Source: Spirochaetota bacterium
GTDB lineage: Bacteria; Spirochaetota; JAGLSM01; JAKPMW01
Length of the DNA stretch: 36,947 bases
Direction of reading: 5' to 3'
NCBI GenBank assembly: GCA_031283155.1
Contig: JAITCI010000068.1
Location: 1 to 36,947, forward strand
Under the pieces are notes generated by a model. That model had not been told where the DNA came from. It did no database searches and worked only from the letters and a program-made list of their open reading frames with translations. The translations under genes and the position numbers were made by a program. Below are positions 1-8,252 of the stretch, piece by piece. Every line of letters begins with the position of its first letter. Position 1 is the first letter of the stretch.

Positions 1-708
1 CACCTTTCTTGTTTTCAGGATGTTTTTTGTAAAATGGCTGAAGATATTGACCTCGCGGATCGTTTTGCGCAGACTTCGCGCCATCTTGGCTTTGCGTTTG
101 CGAAAATACCTGAACTTGCCCAAAAACCGGAATACGCTCACGGAGATCTTCTTGGCGAAATGCGGCTTGACGAGAACAAGAAAAGTCAGACTCAAAAAAT
201 AGGTGAAAAAGAGCATACCGTAAATATAAAATGCCGTCAGTTCGGGAATTTGCGCAAACTCCGGCCATATAAGAAGCACTATGGGTGCGGCAATCGCAAA
301 AAAATAAATCTGCGCCGCTGTCTTGAAAAAAACTATAAGTATACCCTTGCCGAGAGAGACGTTATTCTTGTGCATTACATACACCATCAGGGGCTGCCCG
401 CCGGACTGAAAGGGGGTAATGGCCGTCAGAAATTCATTGCCCAGCACAGAATAAATACATTGCATAAAGGGCATATCGTCGTCGACCGCATGCAGAAGGG
501 TGCGCACCAGATAACTGTCCGTCAGGACGTTAATAAAATAGAAAGCAACGGCGAGCAGGAAAAACCAGAGGCTGATCTCCCCGAGATTGCGCATAAGATC
601 CTGATCCAGGGTTTCGTAATCCCCGAAGAAGTACATCATTAAAAGCGTACCGATGGAGATAACGAAAAAAACAATAACGCCGCGCAGATATCTATGTTTT
701 CCAGCCAT
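1..708 (-). CDS. Flippase-like integral membrane protein (UPF0104/LPG-synthase TM family), 3' end cut by window
   Basis: The minus strand is open from an ATG at 708 through base 1, giving the first 236 residues; the C-terminus lies outside the window. Hydrophobic segments sit near residues 8-27, 45-62, 120-150 and 165-185. A TPFQSGGQP motif near residue 95 resembles the conserved loop of the UPF0104/lysylphosphatidylglycerol-synthetase membrane domain, a family that moves or modifies lipids at the inner membrane. The visible part ends with a basic cytoplasmic-looking stretch (RKRKAKMARSLRK). No clear Shine-Dalgarno sequence precedes the ATG. The gene is divergent from the CDP-alcohol phosphatidyltransferase, which fits a shared role in envelope lipids. 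The substrate cannot be read from sequence. The family call is moderate; the reading frame is solid. Confidence 0.75.
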   Translation of the reverse strand, partial: MAGKHRYLRGVIVFFVISIGTLLMMYFFGDYETLDQDLMRNLGEISLWFFLLAVAFYFINVLTDSYLVRTLLHAVDDDMPFMQCIYSVLGNEFLTAITPFQSGGQPLMVYVMHKNNVSLGKGILIVFFKTAAQIYFFAIAAPIVLLIWPEFAQIPELTAFYIYGMLFFTYFLSLTFLVLVKPHFAKKISVSVFRFLGKFRYFRKRKAKMARSLRKTIREVNIFSHFTKNILKTRKV

Positions 709-852
709 ACCAGTCCATCTTGCAGGAGTATACAATCACAATGCAAGCATACCTATGCTTTTGGCTCAGGTCAAGAAGGCATTCCTTTTATGTTTCCCGC
801 TGCCGGATTTTGGTGTAGAATGAGTACGGAAACATCGGATACAGGGAATGCA

Positions 853-1776
853 ATGACCCAGCAAGATACGCTCCGGGAAGCGATAGACCGAATCCATCGA
901 GCCGGTGATGAGAGCATCAACACCCTGCTGAACCGCCCCCTCGCGGATCTCTGCGTCGCATTTTTTTACCGCTATACATCCATAAGCGCAAACCAGGTGA
1001 CGATGCTTGCGATGTTCACCGGCATATTGTCCGCCGTCGCTGTCCTGTATGGAACCCCCACAAGCCTCTTCATTACCGGTCTTCTCTTCCAGGCGTCCGC
1101 AGTATTCGACTGCGCCGACGGACAGCTCGCGCGCCTCAAGGGAACCACCTCAAAATTCGGGCGCATCCTTGACGGTATCTCCGATTACGTTGTGGGCTTC
1201 GCCAATGTCGGCGCAACCATCTATGCCTGCACCGTCCATTACGAGACTGTAAGCGCGTATGCCATTATCCCATTTTCTGAAAATTCCGCCCTCCCGCTCA
1301 TTCTGCTCGGGTTCGGTTCGCTTGTGCTGCATATCCTGAGTTTTGATCACCTCAAAACAAGGATATCGGGCATTGTCAATACGGGGATCGATCAGATTGC
1401 CAAAGACAGAATGCGGCTCGCAAGACACTCCGATGGCAAGCGCCAGTCCCGCCACCGGAGACACCCGGCCGTTATTTATATCAATCGCTTTTACACCGGC
1501 TTGCAGGAAATCCTGCTTCCGCTCGGCGCTTATACAAAAATCCATTATACCGAGCGGGAGCGCATAGCCATTGCGCGGCAGGAGGAGCGTCTTGTTTTCC
1601 TCTGGTCATTTCTTGGACCCAACACGCATATTATCCTGTCCATTATTGGGGTATTATGCCGTGATCTCACCAGCGTGTATTGGGTGTTTATTATTCCCTT
1701 TAACCTGTACTATATATGCCTTCTCATATATACAAAATGGCACATGAAAAAAAGCAAAGAGATCATTTCATCGTGA
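853..1776 (+). CDS. CDP-alcohol phosphatidyltransferase family membrane enzyme
   Basis: The protein carries the signature of CDP-alcohol phosphotransferases, D-x2-DG-x2-AR-x8-G-x3-D-x3-D, seen as DCADGQLARLKG followed by GRILDGISD around residues 88-112. These enzymes transfer a phosphoalcohol from a CDP-linked donor to an acceptor alcohol in the membrane. Hydrophobic segments flank the motif (about 40-85 and 115-170) and two more lie at the C-terminus (about 255-300). A basic loop around residues 185-215 is likely cytoplasmic. I chose ATG 853 because AGGGA lies 5 bases upstream; an in-frame ATG at 820 is an alternative. The 3' end overlaps the convergent acyl-CoA synthetase by 14 bases. The acceptor (glycerol phosphate, inositol phosphate or another) is not determinable. 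Confidence 0.85.
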   Translation: MTQQDTLREAIDRIHRAGDESINTLLNRPLADLCVAFFYRYTSISANQVTMLAMFTGILSAVAVLYGTPTSLFITGLLFQASAVFDCADGQLARLKGTTSKFGRILDGISDYVVGFANVGATIYACTVHYETVSAYAIIPFSENSALPLILLGFGSLVLHILSFDHLKTRISGIVNTGIDQIAKDRMRLARHSDGKRQSRHRRHPAVIYINRFYTGLQEILLPLGAYTKIHYTERERIAIARQEERLVFLWSFLGPNTHIILSIIGVLCRDLTSVYWVFIIPFNLYYICLLIYTKWHMKKSKEIISS

Positions 1777-3496
1777 TCCCCTTAAAAAGATAGCGTTTGA
1801 TCTTTCGCGTGGACGTTTTCGGGAATTCCTCGCTGTGGATCACAAACTCCCTGATTTTTTTGTATGCAGGCAAATCGGAACCAAGCGCCGTTATCTCGCC
1901 GGATATCAGTTCTTCGATTGCCGCAGCCTCAAGTTTGGTTCCATACTGCGCCTCAATGGCTTCATAATCGGGGACGATGCAGGCGACGACGTTCTCGCCC
2001 GGATTGTCTTTTGAGATGGGGCGGCCAAGCACAAGCGATTCCCTGATATAAATCGAGGTATCCAGAAGCATTTCGATTTCTTCGGGATAGATATTTTTTC
2101 CGCCTTCGGTAACGATAACGTCCTTGCTGCGTCCGCATATAACAACGCGGCCTTTGGCGTCAAACCGCGCGATATCGCCGGTATAGAGCCACCCGTTCCG
2201 CAGCACCGCATCCGTTGCCTTTTTGTTTTTATAATACCCCTGCATCACCATATCGCCCCGCGCGCGAAGTTCGCCAATCCCTTGCTGATCGGGTTCATCT
2301 ATGGAAAGCTCCGCGCCATAGACAGGATACCCAACGGTGGTATTATCGGTATCCGATTCCACATTCACCGCGAGTACCGGGGAGGCCTCGGTCAGACCAT
2401 AGCCATTCAGAAAATGGATGCCAAGATGCGCAAAGCCCTTCCCGACCCAGACCGGCAAGGGCGCGCCGCCTGAGATCAGGTAGCGCAATGATCCGAGTCC
2501 TGCCTTATTGCGCAGGGAGCGAAAAACGCTTTGCCCGATACTCTGCCCGCTGAATTTTTTCACGCCCCTGACTAAACCATACATTCCCTTAAACAGAAGC
2601 TGCACCGGGAGCGGCTTTTCATGTATGCCCCGGAAAATTCCCGCCAGCATTTTTTCATACAAAAGCGGGACGCCCATGATGATCGTGACCTTTGCATCCC
2701 TGATGTTCGCGATGATGCGCTTTGAGGCAAGGCTCTCCGCCACTGTCACCGAACTGCCTTTGGATATGGGGATGATCATACCCGTGGTGGCCTCAAAGGT
2801 ATGGTGCATCGGAAGCACCGAGAGGAAGGAATCGCTTTTGTCAAACCAGATGAGACGCCGCAAACCCAGAACGTCCGAGGTGATATTCCCGTGCGAGAGC
2901 ATCACCCCCTTGCTCACCCCGGTTGTGCCGGAGGTATATATGAGAGCCGCAAGATCATCCTTCTTTACGGGAGTAAATTGAGTATCGCCTTTCTTTTCTC
3001 CCTGCAGAAGCGCATCCTGCAAATTCAGCACCCTGCGATTATCCGACGCGACCGGATCAATGACGATAAGCTGTTTCAGCCCGCGCAGGAGGTTTCCCAT
3101 TTCGCTGAGCTTTTCAAACTGAGGGCGCGAAGCAAACAGAATGCTGACCTCGGCGTCCTTAACTATATGTGTGATCTCGCTTTCGGAGAGAAGGGCGTCC
3201 ATTGGCACAACGACCGCCCCGGCGCGCAGGATAGCAAAATAGATTATCGGCCATTCGGGGCGGTTCTCGGAAAGCAGCCCGATATGTGTTCCGTTTCCTG
3301 CGCCAAGAGAGGAGAGGTAATTCGCGAGTGCGCACGACATACCGCGAAAACGGGCATAGCTGTATTCCTCAAATTTTCCGTCGTCCCGCCGCATCCGGTA
3401 CGCAATATTCTGCGCGTATTCGGTCGTCGCAAATTCAAAAATATCGTTCAGGGTTCTGAAATCCGCATCGTCGTCATACAGGGAAAAACTGCCCAT
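1763..3496 (-). CDS. Long-chain acyl-CoA synthetase (AMP-forming, FadD-like)
   Basis: This 577-residue protein is an adenylate-forming enzyme that activates a fatty acid to acyl-AMP and then acyl-CoA. Visible motifs in order are the P-loop YTSGTTGVSKGV near residue 190, NGYGLTEASP near 365, YTGDIARFDAKG near 440 with the following GRSKDVIVTEGGKN hinge, and TSTRKIKRY at the C-terminus with the catalytic lysine. Length and motif spacing match bacterial long-chain acyl-CoA synthetases. I chose the ATG at 3496 because GGGAGG and AGGGG lie upstream and the protein then starts just before the conserved N-terminal region; an in-frame extension to 3571 looks non-coding. It is convergent with the CDP-alcohol transferase and divergent from metX. 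Chain length and whether it feeds lipid remodelling or degradation are unknown. Confidence 0.9.
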   Translation of the reverse strand: MGSFSLYDDDADFRTLNDIFEFATTEYAQNIAYRMRRDDGKFEEYSYARFRGMSCALANYLSSLGAGNGTHIGLLSENRPEWPIIYFAILRAGAVVVPMDALLSESEITHIVKDAEVSILFASRPQFEKLSEMGNLLRGLKQLIVIDPVASDNRRVLNLQDALLQGEKKGDTQFTPVKKDDLAALIYTSGTTGVSKGVMLSHGNITSDVLGLRRLIWFDKSDSFLSVLPMHHTFEATTGMIIPISKGSSVTVAESLASKRIIANIRDAKVTIIMGVPLLYEKMLAGIFRGIHEKPLPVQLLFKGMYGLVRGVKKFSGQSIGQSVFRSLRNKAGLGSLRYLISGGAPLPVWVGKGFAHLGIHFLNGYGLTEASPVLAVNVESDTDNTTVGYPVYGAELSIDEPDQQGIGELRARGDMVMQGYYKNKKATDAVLRNGWLYTGDIARFDAKGRVVICGRSKDVIVTEGGKNIYPEEIEMLLDTSIYIRESLVLGRPISKDNPGENVVACIVPDYEAIEAQYGTKLEAAAIEELISGEITALGSDLPAYKKIREFVIHSEEFPKTSTRKIKRYLFKGITMK

Positions 3497-3667
3497 ACCT
3501 GCCCCTGACCTCCCTGCTTTACAGATATCTCCATGAAGCCGATTATAAAATAGGGTGCAGCCGCACGTCAAGCCGCTTATCCGCGCAGCTGCTGCGTAAT
3601 ATCCTCTCGATATGCGGGGCGTCTTTGGGTATTATTAAACCAAGATTCATTTTCGGAGGGCTTGGGC

Positions 3668-4882
3668 GTGGAGAAGAATGATACGAGCCCGGGAGAACGC
3701 TATACTCCTGTCACCGAAACGCGGTTTTATACCTTTGGAGACGCGAAAAATCCCTTTGTCCTGACGAGCGGCAAGACTCTGTTTCCCATAACCATTGCTT
3801 ACGAAACCTACGGCGATCCCAAAAACAAACATCGCGCCATTCTTGTACTCCATGCCCTCACCGGCGACGCGCACGCGGCAGGATATACCCGCGAGGAAAC
3901 AGAAAAAGCCCGGGAGGAAGGACGCGAACCAAAACCCGGCTGGTGGCACACGATGATCGGTCCGGGAAAGCCGATCGATACCGATACCTTCTTCGTCATC
4001 TGCTCAAACGTCCTGGGCGGCTGCCGCGGGACAACAGGTCCCAGTTCTATCGACCCCGCCTCCGGACGCCCTTATGGGTCGCTCTTCCCTGCCATCACCT
4101 TAAGGGATATGGTCAACGCCCAGGCAAGACTCATGGATTTTCTCGGGATCGAAAAAATATTTTGCATCATCGGCGGATCCATGGGCGGCATCCAGGCTTT
4201 GGAATGGGCTATCTCCCGTCCGGATCGCGTCCGTTCTGTGATCCCAATAGCCTGCACGGTCAGGCACTCCGCGCAGAATATCGCGTTCTACGAGGTGGGG
4301 CGGCACGCCATCACCAGCGATCTGGGGTATGACGGCGGCGATTATTACGAGAGCGAGGGGCCGCACCGGGGTCTTGCCATGGCGCGCATGATGGCGCATA
4401 TCACCTATATGTCTGAAAAATCGCTCCAGGAGCGCTTCGCGCGGCGCCTGCAGATTCACGAGGCATCCCCCGAGGACGAGGACTTCCCGCAGTTTCAGGT
4501 GAATAGCTATCTGATGCACCAGGGTTCTTCCTTCGTGGATCGCTTCGACGCCAATTCCTATATCGTGATTACGCGCGCGCTCGACTATTATGACATCAGC
4601 GCCGATTTTGAGGATGATCTCTCGCAGGCGTTCAGCGGCGTCGACGCGGAATTTCTTGTGATCTCCTTTTCATCCGACTGGCATTATCCCTCCCGCGACT
4701 CAAAAACGATTGTTAACGCTTTACGCGCGAATGATATTGACGTAACATATTCGGACATAAGCACCGATTGGGGACACGACTCCTTTCTGATAAAAGAAGT
4801 CATTGACGGGAAACTGGGTCCCCTGGTGCATAGTTTTCTGAATAACCTGGACAGAGAACTCGCCGATGCCAACCATGCCTGA
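3668..4882 (+). CDS. metX: Homoserine O-acetyltransferase (MetX)
   Basis: An alpha/beta-hydrolase-fold acyltransferase that converts homoserine and acetyl-CoA to O-acetylhomoserine, the first committed step of methionine synthesis by direct sulfhydrylation. The nucleophile elbow is GGSMGG with Ser171 counted from GTG 3668. The remaining triad residues fit Asp in SSDWHYP and His in DWGHDSF near the C-terminus. NVLGGCRGTTGPSS is a typical MetX block. GTG 3668 is preferred because GGAGG sits 8 bases upstream; a TTG at 3662 lies too close to it. metW overlaps its last 17 bases, so the two are co-transcribed and probably translationally coupled. Acetyl versus succinyl specificity is inferred from overall MetX resemblance only. 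Confidence 0.93.
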   Translation: MEKNDTSPGERYTPVTETRFYTFGDAKNPFVLTSGKTLFPITIAYETYGDPKNKHRAILVLHALTGDAHAAGYTREETEKAREEGREPKPGWWHTMIGPGKPIDTDTFFVICSNVLGGCRGTTGPSSIDPASGRPYGSLFPAITLRDMVNAQARLMDFLGIEKIFCIIGGSMGGIQALEWAISRPDRVRSVIPIACTVRHSAQNIAFYEVGRHAITSDLGYDGGDYYESEGPHRGLAMARMMAHITYMSEKSLQERFARRLQIHEASPEDEDFPQFQVNSYLMHQGSSFVDRFDANSYIVITRALDYYDISADFEDDLSQAFSGVDAEFLVISFSSDWHYPSRDSKTIVNALRANDIDVTYSDISTDWGHDSFLIKEVIDGKLGPLVHSFLNNLDRELADANHA

Positions 4883-5504
4883 ACGCGAAACCGCCGGACT
4901 GAGAGCGCGGGTCGATTTTGATATTGTCTCGGAAAATATCGATGAGGGCGCGAAGGTACTCGACGTGGGCTGCGGGGACGGCACCCTGCTTGGCCATTTG
5001 GTTTCAAACAAACGGGTTAAGGCGCGCGGCATTGAAATCGACGAAGAAAATGTGCTTTCCTGCGTGAATAAAGGACTCTCGGTTTTACAGGGAGATATAG
5101 ACGAGGGTCTGAACGAGCATTATAAGGATAATTCATTCGACTATGTTATCGCGCTGCGCACGGTGCAGGTGGTATTGAACCCAAAGGAATCAATCGACGA
5201 GATGCTTCGTATCGGGAAAAAAGCGATCATCAGCTTTCCCAATTTTGCACATTTTCGGGTTCGCTTTGGGCTGCTCTTCAAGGGGCGTATGCCCAAAAAC
5301 AGACTGCTCCCCTACGATTGGTACGATACCCCAAATATCCACGTACTCACAATCCGTGACTTTATCCGGTTTTGCAATGAAAACGGTATCACAATAGAAA
5401 AACATTTTTACCTTGCCAGCCTCGAGCGGCGAAGAACTTTTCTTGCGCGGATCTGGCCGAATTTTTTTGCGTATTTCGGATTATTTCTGATCAGCCGCTC
5501 GTAG
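4866..5504 (+). CDS. metW: Methionine biosynthesis protein MetW (methyltransferase fold)
   Basis: A 212-residue protein with a SAM-binding-like motif I (VLDVGCGDGTLLGHL, about residues 35-49), an acidic end of strand 2 (GIEIDEENV), and the MetW-typical blocks ALRTVQVV, ISFPNFAHFRVR and PYDWYDTPNIH. MetW is usually encoded next to metX and is thought to act with it in homoserine acetylation; its own reaction is not settled. Here the ATG overlaps the metX coding end by 17 bases, supporting a two-gene operon. Its 3' end overlaps the convergent HU gene by 24 bases, so there is no room for an intergenic terminator. Length matches the family. Confidence 0.93.
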   Translation: MPTMPERETAGLRARVDFDIVSENIDEGAKVLDVGCGDGTLLGHLVSNKRVKARGIEIDEENVLSCVNKGLSVLQGDIDEGLNEHYKDNSFDYVIALRTVQVVLNPKESIDEMLRIGKKAIISFPNFAHFRVRFGLLFKGRMPKNRLLPYDWYDTPNIHVLTIRDFIRFCNENGITIEKHFYLASLERRRTFLARIWPNFFAYFGLFLISRS

Positions 5505-5813
5505 CGCCTGCCCGGGATCACGCACCTTTTCCACCGGGACGAGCTTCCCCAATTGCCTGAGTTCCTTCCCGGGTTTGAAGCTGATCACAACGCGATCCGC
5601 GACCGACACAGCTTCACCCGAACGCGGATTCCGCGCCGCGCGCCCCTTGCGCACCTTAAGACCAAAGGTTCCGAACCCGCGCAGTTCAATGCTCTCACCG
5701 CTGGAGAGAAGATTTTTTACGATGTCAAAAAAAGAGTCGATAACAAAGGCAATGTCTTTTTTCTGGACATTGAGTTCACGGCTTATCTTGTCAACGATAT
5801 CTGCCTTTGTCAC
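5481..5813 (-). CDS. HU/IHF family DNA-binding protein
   Basis: A 110-residue histone-like protein that bends and compacts DNA as a dimer. The N-terminal helices (MTKADIVDKISRELNVQKKD) are followed by the conserved RGFGTFGLKVRKGRAARNP block, whose RNP tip is the DNA-intercalating arm, and by FKPGKELR. About 15 residues follow the usual family end, forming a charged tail (EKVRDPGQALRAADQK). That tail overlaps metW on the other strand. The gene lies 34 bases downstream of rpsT on the same strand and probably shares its promoter. Sequence alone does not separate HU from IHF-like function, so no symbol is given. Confidence 0.93.
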   Translation of the reverse strand: MTKADIVDKISRELNVQKKDIAFVIDSFFDIVKNLLSSGESIELRGFGTFGLKVRKGRAARNPRSGEAVSVADRVVISFKPGKELRQLGKLVPVEKVRDPGQALRAADQK

Positions 5814-5847
5814 GTATGCGAGCCCCTCAAACCGAGCTGAGCTGCGG

Positions 5848-6120
5848 CTATGCCTTGGCTGTCAGGGCAAGTTTTTTTGCGATGCGTGATTTCCGGCGCG
5901 CGGCAGTGTTTTTATGCAAACGACCGTGCTTAACCCCCTTATCGAGGACGGAAAACATTTCCGGCATGAGCGCGGCGGCCTCATCCTGCTTGCCGACGGC
6001 GGCAAGAGCGCGGGTTTTTTTGACCTGGGTGCGGATCTTGCTCATTTCCGCTTTATTGTGGGCTTTATGGGTTTCGTTTTGGCGTTTTGCCTTAATACCG
6101 GAATGATATCGCGTGGACAA
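5848..6120 (-). CDS. rpsT: 30S ribosomal protein S20
   Basis: A 90-residue basic, mostly helical protein with the S20 pattern: an N-terminal KAKRQNETHKAHNKAEMSK segment, the central KTRALAAVG turn, and the C-terminal KGVKHGRLHKNTAARRKSR block that contacts 16S rRNA. The start is a TTG at 6120, supported by a strong GAGGAGG seven bases upstream; no ATG start fits. A sigma-70-like promoter with an extended -10 lies directly upstream (6154-6182). The HU gene follows after 34 bases, so rpsT-HU is likely one transcript. TTG initiation of S20 is also known in enteric bacteria and may support autoregulation, but nothing here proves it. Confidence 0.95.
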   Translation of the reverse strand: MSTRYHSGIKAKRQNETHKAHNKAEMSKIRTQVKKTRALAAVGKQDEAAALMPEMFSVLDKGVKHGRLHKNTAARRKSRIAKKLALTAKA

Positions 6121-6153
6121 CGGGCTTCCTCCTCAAATGATGAACGTATATGA

Positions 6154-6182
6154 ATACTAGCAGTCCGCCACATAAAAGGCAA
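6154..6182 (-). promoter_or_regulatory. Candidate sigma-70 promoter of rpsT-HU
   Basis: On the minus strand a TTGCCT -35 (6177-6182) and a TAGTAT -10 (6154-6159) are separated by exactly 17 bases, with TG one base upstream of the -10 (extended -10). The predicted start is about 30 bases before the TTG of rpsT. No other gene would use it. Confidence 0.55.
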
Positions 6183-6228
6183 AAAATTTTGCGGGGCTGG
6201 ATGCGGCGCGGGCAGGTATCTTTATACC

Positions 6229-8070
6229 ATGCCAAACGACGAGAATCCATGCGCGGACGATACCTCAAAGACGCTTCATCTTGCCCAAAAAGCGCAATCC
6301 CTCCCCGATTTGCCCGGGGTGTATATCATGCGCGATTCGTCGGGGCAGATCCTGTACATAGGCAAAGCGAAGCGTCTTTGCCGCCGCGCTGCCTCCTATT
6401 TTAACAAAACGCAGGAATCCGCAAAAACGCGCGCGCTTATCGCCCAGATCGCGAATATAGATCATATTGTCGCCGCGAGCGAATCCGAAGCGCTCCTGCT
6501 GGAATCGAATCTCATCAAGGAGCATCATCCGCGTTATAATATTCAGCTGCGCGATTCCAAGCGGTATCCCTGGCTTGCGGCCAGTATCGGCGAGGACTTC
6601 CCGCGCTTTTTCAAGACACGCCTCCCCGGCGCGCCGGAAAATCAGTATTTCGGCCCCTACCCCAGCGTAGCGGTTATCCGCAACACCATAGCGCTCCTGC
6701 ACCGCCTCTTCCGGTTTCGCTATTGCCATAAAAAACTGCTCGAAGGAAAGCCCGCGCCCCCATTATGCTTTTACGCCCGCATCCGGCGCTGCCCGGCACC
6801 CTGCGAAGGGATGATATCCAAAGCCGATTACCGAAAAAATATCGAAGGGGCATTGCTCTTTCTGGAGGGGAAGCAGGAGGAGCTTCGTATACACATCGAA
6901 AATGAGATGCGCGCGCGCTCCCTGCGGCTTGACTACGAAGGCGCGGCGGTACTGCGCGATCAGCTCGCGGCGATCATGGAGGCAAGCCAGGCGCAGGCGG
7001 TTTGCCGGCTGCCCGGAGACAATCTCCCGATGGATATCGATATCGCCGCAATGGCCGAAGGCTCAGGCGCTGCGGCGTGTGCGATTTTTGCGGTCAGGGG
7101 CGGAAAGCTCGTCGCGCAGCACCTCTGGCTTGAGGAGAACGCCGGAGATAAACCTGAACTCTTCGCGCAATTTCTGAAGCAGCACTATGCGCGGGAAAAA
7201 CACAAACCAAAATATATCATGCTTCAGCGCAAACAGGTAGAGGATGAACCGGATGAGGCAGGCTTTCTGGATATGCTTCTCCTGGAAAGCCAGACCGCCG
7301 ATCCCGGTCTGCGCAGCCTCGCGCGGCAGGCTGAAAAAAACGCTTTCCTCGCGCTTGAAGACGAGATGAAGCGCCGCCTCCATGACGACGGCCTCGAGAC
7401 GCTCCGGCAATTGCTCGGTCTGCCCTCATCGCCGCGCGATATCGAAGCCTTTGATATCGCGAACACCCTGGGGGAAGCCAACGTGGCCGCCTGCGTCCAT
7501 TTCAAAAATGGACGCCCCGATACAAAAAATTACCGCCGTTTCATTATCAGGAGCGTGGCGGGACAGGATGATTTTGCCTCGATACAGGAAGCGGTCGGGC
7601 GGCGCTACCAGCGGCTCGTGAATGAAAACAAGCCCCTCCCGGATCTCGTCCTGATCGACGGCGGGCGCGGGCAGCTCCACTCCGCGCGCGAGGCGCTGCT
7701 TGCGCTGGGCCTCGGTACCCTCCCGATCGCGGCGCTCGCCAAAAAGGAGGAACTCCTCTTTCTGCCAGACCGCGAAGAGCCGCTCGCGCTTGACCGGCAT
7801 CACTACGCGCTGCGCCTCCTGCAAACCATCCGCGACGAGGTACATCGGTTCGTGAATACGTATCACGCCGAAAAAAGGGACACCGCGCATTCGGCGCTCG
7901 AAGATATTCCCGGGATTGGCCCGGCGGCGCGCAAAAAGCTGCTCGCCCATTTCGGTTCGCTTGCGGGCGTCCGCAGCGCGAGCCCGGAGGAACTCATCGC
8001 CGTATTGGGCGGCAAACGGGCGGAATCGTTGAAACGCGCTCTTGTTAAGCATATCGCGCCAAACGAGTGA
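6229..8070 (+). CDS. uvrC: Excinuclease ABC subunit C (UvrC)
   Basis: The nuclease of nucleotide excision repair, which cuts both sides of a lesion after UvrA/UvrB loading. Domains in order: GIY-YIG nuclease (GVYIMRDSSG...ILYIGKAKRL, about residues 29-50, continuing to about 110), a cysteine-containing linker (CFYARIRRCPAPCEG, about 180), a UVR motif that binds UvrB (YEGAAVLRDQLAAI, about 240), the RNase H-like second nuclease (LVLIDGGRGQLHSA, about 480), and C-terminal helix-hairpin-helix repeats (LEDIPGIGPAARKKLLAHF, about 555-575). Length of 613 is normal. A small hairpin (GGTAT/ATACC) immediately precedes the ATG. The gene stands alone, between divergent rpsT and convergent holA. Confidence 0.97.
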   Translation: MPNDENPCADDTSKTLHLAQKAQSLPDLPGVYIMRDSSGQILYIGKAKRLCRRAASYFNKTQESAKTRALIAQIANIDHIVAASESEALLLESNLIKEHHPRYNIQLRDSKRYPWLAASIGEDFPRFFKTRLPGAPENQYFGPYPSVAVIRNTIALLHRLFRFRYCHKKLLEGKPAPPLCFYARIRRCPAPCEGMISKADYRKNIEGALLFLEGKQEELRIHIENEMRARSLRLDYEGAAVLRDQLAAIMEASQAQAVCRLPGDNLPMDIDIAAMAEGSGAAACAIFAVRGGKLVAQHLWLEENAGDKPELFAQFLKQHYAREKHKPKYIMLQRKQVEDEPDEAGFLDMLLLESQTADPGLRSLARQAEKNAFLALEDEMKRRLHDDGLETLRQLLGLPSSPRDIEAFDIANTLGEANVAACVHFKNGRPDTKNYRRFIIRSVAGQDDFASIQEAVGRRYQRLVNENKPLPDLVLIDGGRGQLHSAREALLALGLGTLPIAALAKKEELLFLPDREEPLALDRHHYALRLLQTIRDEVHRFVNTYHAEKRDTAHSALEDIPGIGPAARKKLLAHFGSLAGVRSASPEELIAVLGGKRAESLKRALVKHIAPNE

Positions 8071-8252
8071 GAGTCCCGCAGAATGCACGCTTGCCATATC
8101 GCCGGATGTGCCGACTTATATCCTGTAAATGGCATTTAGTCAGGCGCGGAGCGGCGGAAACGCTGTCAAAAAATTGAGATTCGCAGATTCCCGATATGCG
8201 ACAACTGTTCCCAAAATGGAAAAACTACAAACGCTGTGCCGCATTCGCGCAA

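Noticed and set aside
421-480. Suspected frameshift in the flippase-like gene
   Set aside because: Careful re-reading of the reverse strand (CIYSVLGNEF) shows one continuous frame.
34-642. 202-residue plus-strand ORF
   Set aside because: Antisense to the flippase-like gene, whose frame shows transmembrane segments and a family motif.
8071-8252. Possible terminator between uvrC and holA
   Set aside because: Only 4-bp stems beside A or T runs were found, too weak to support a call; nothing else seen in this 182-base gap.
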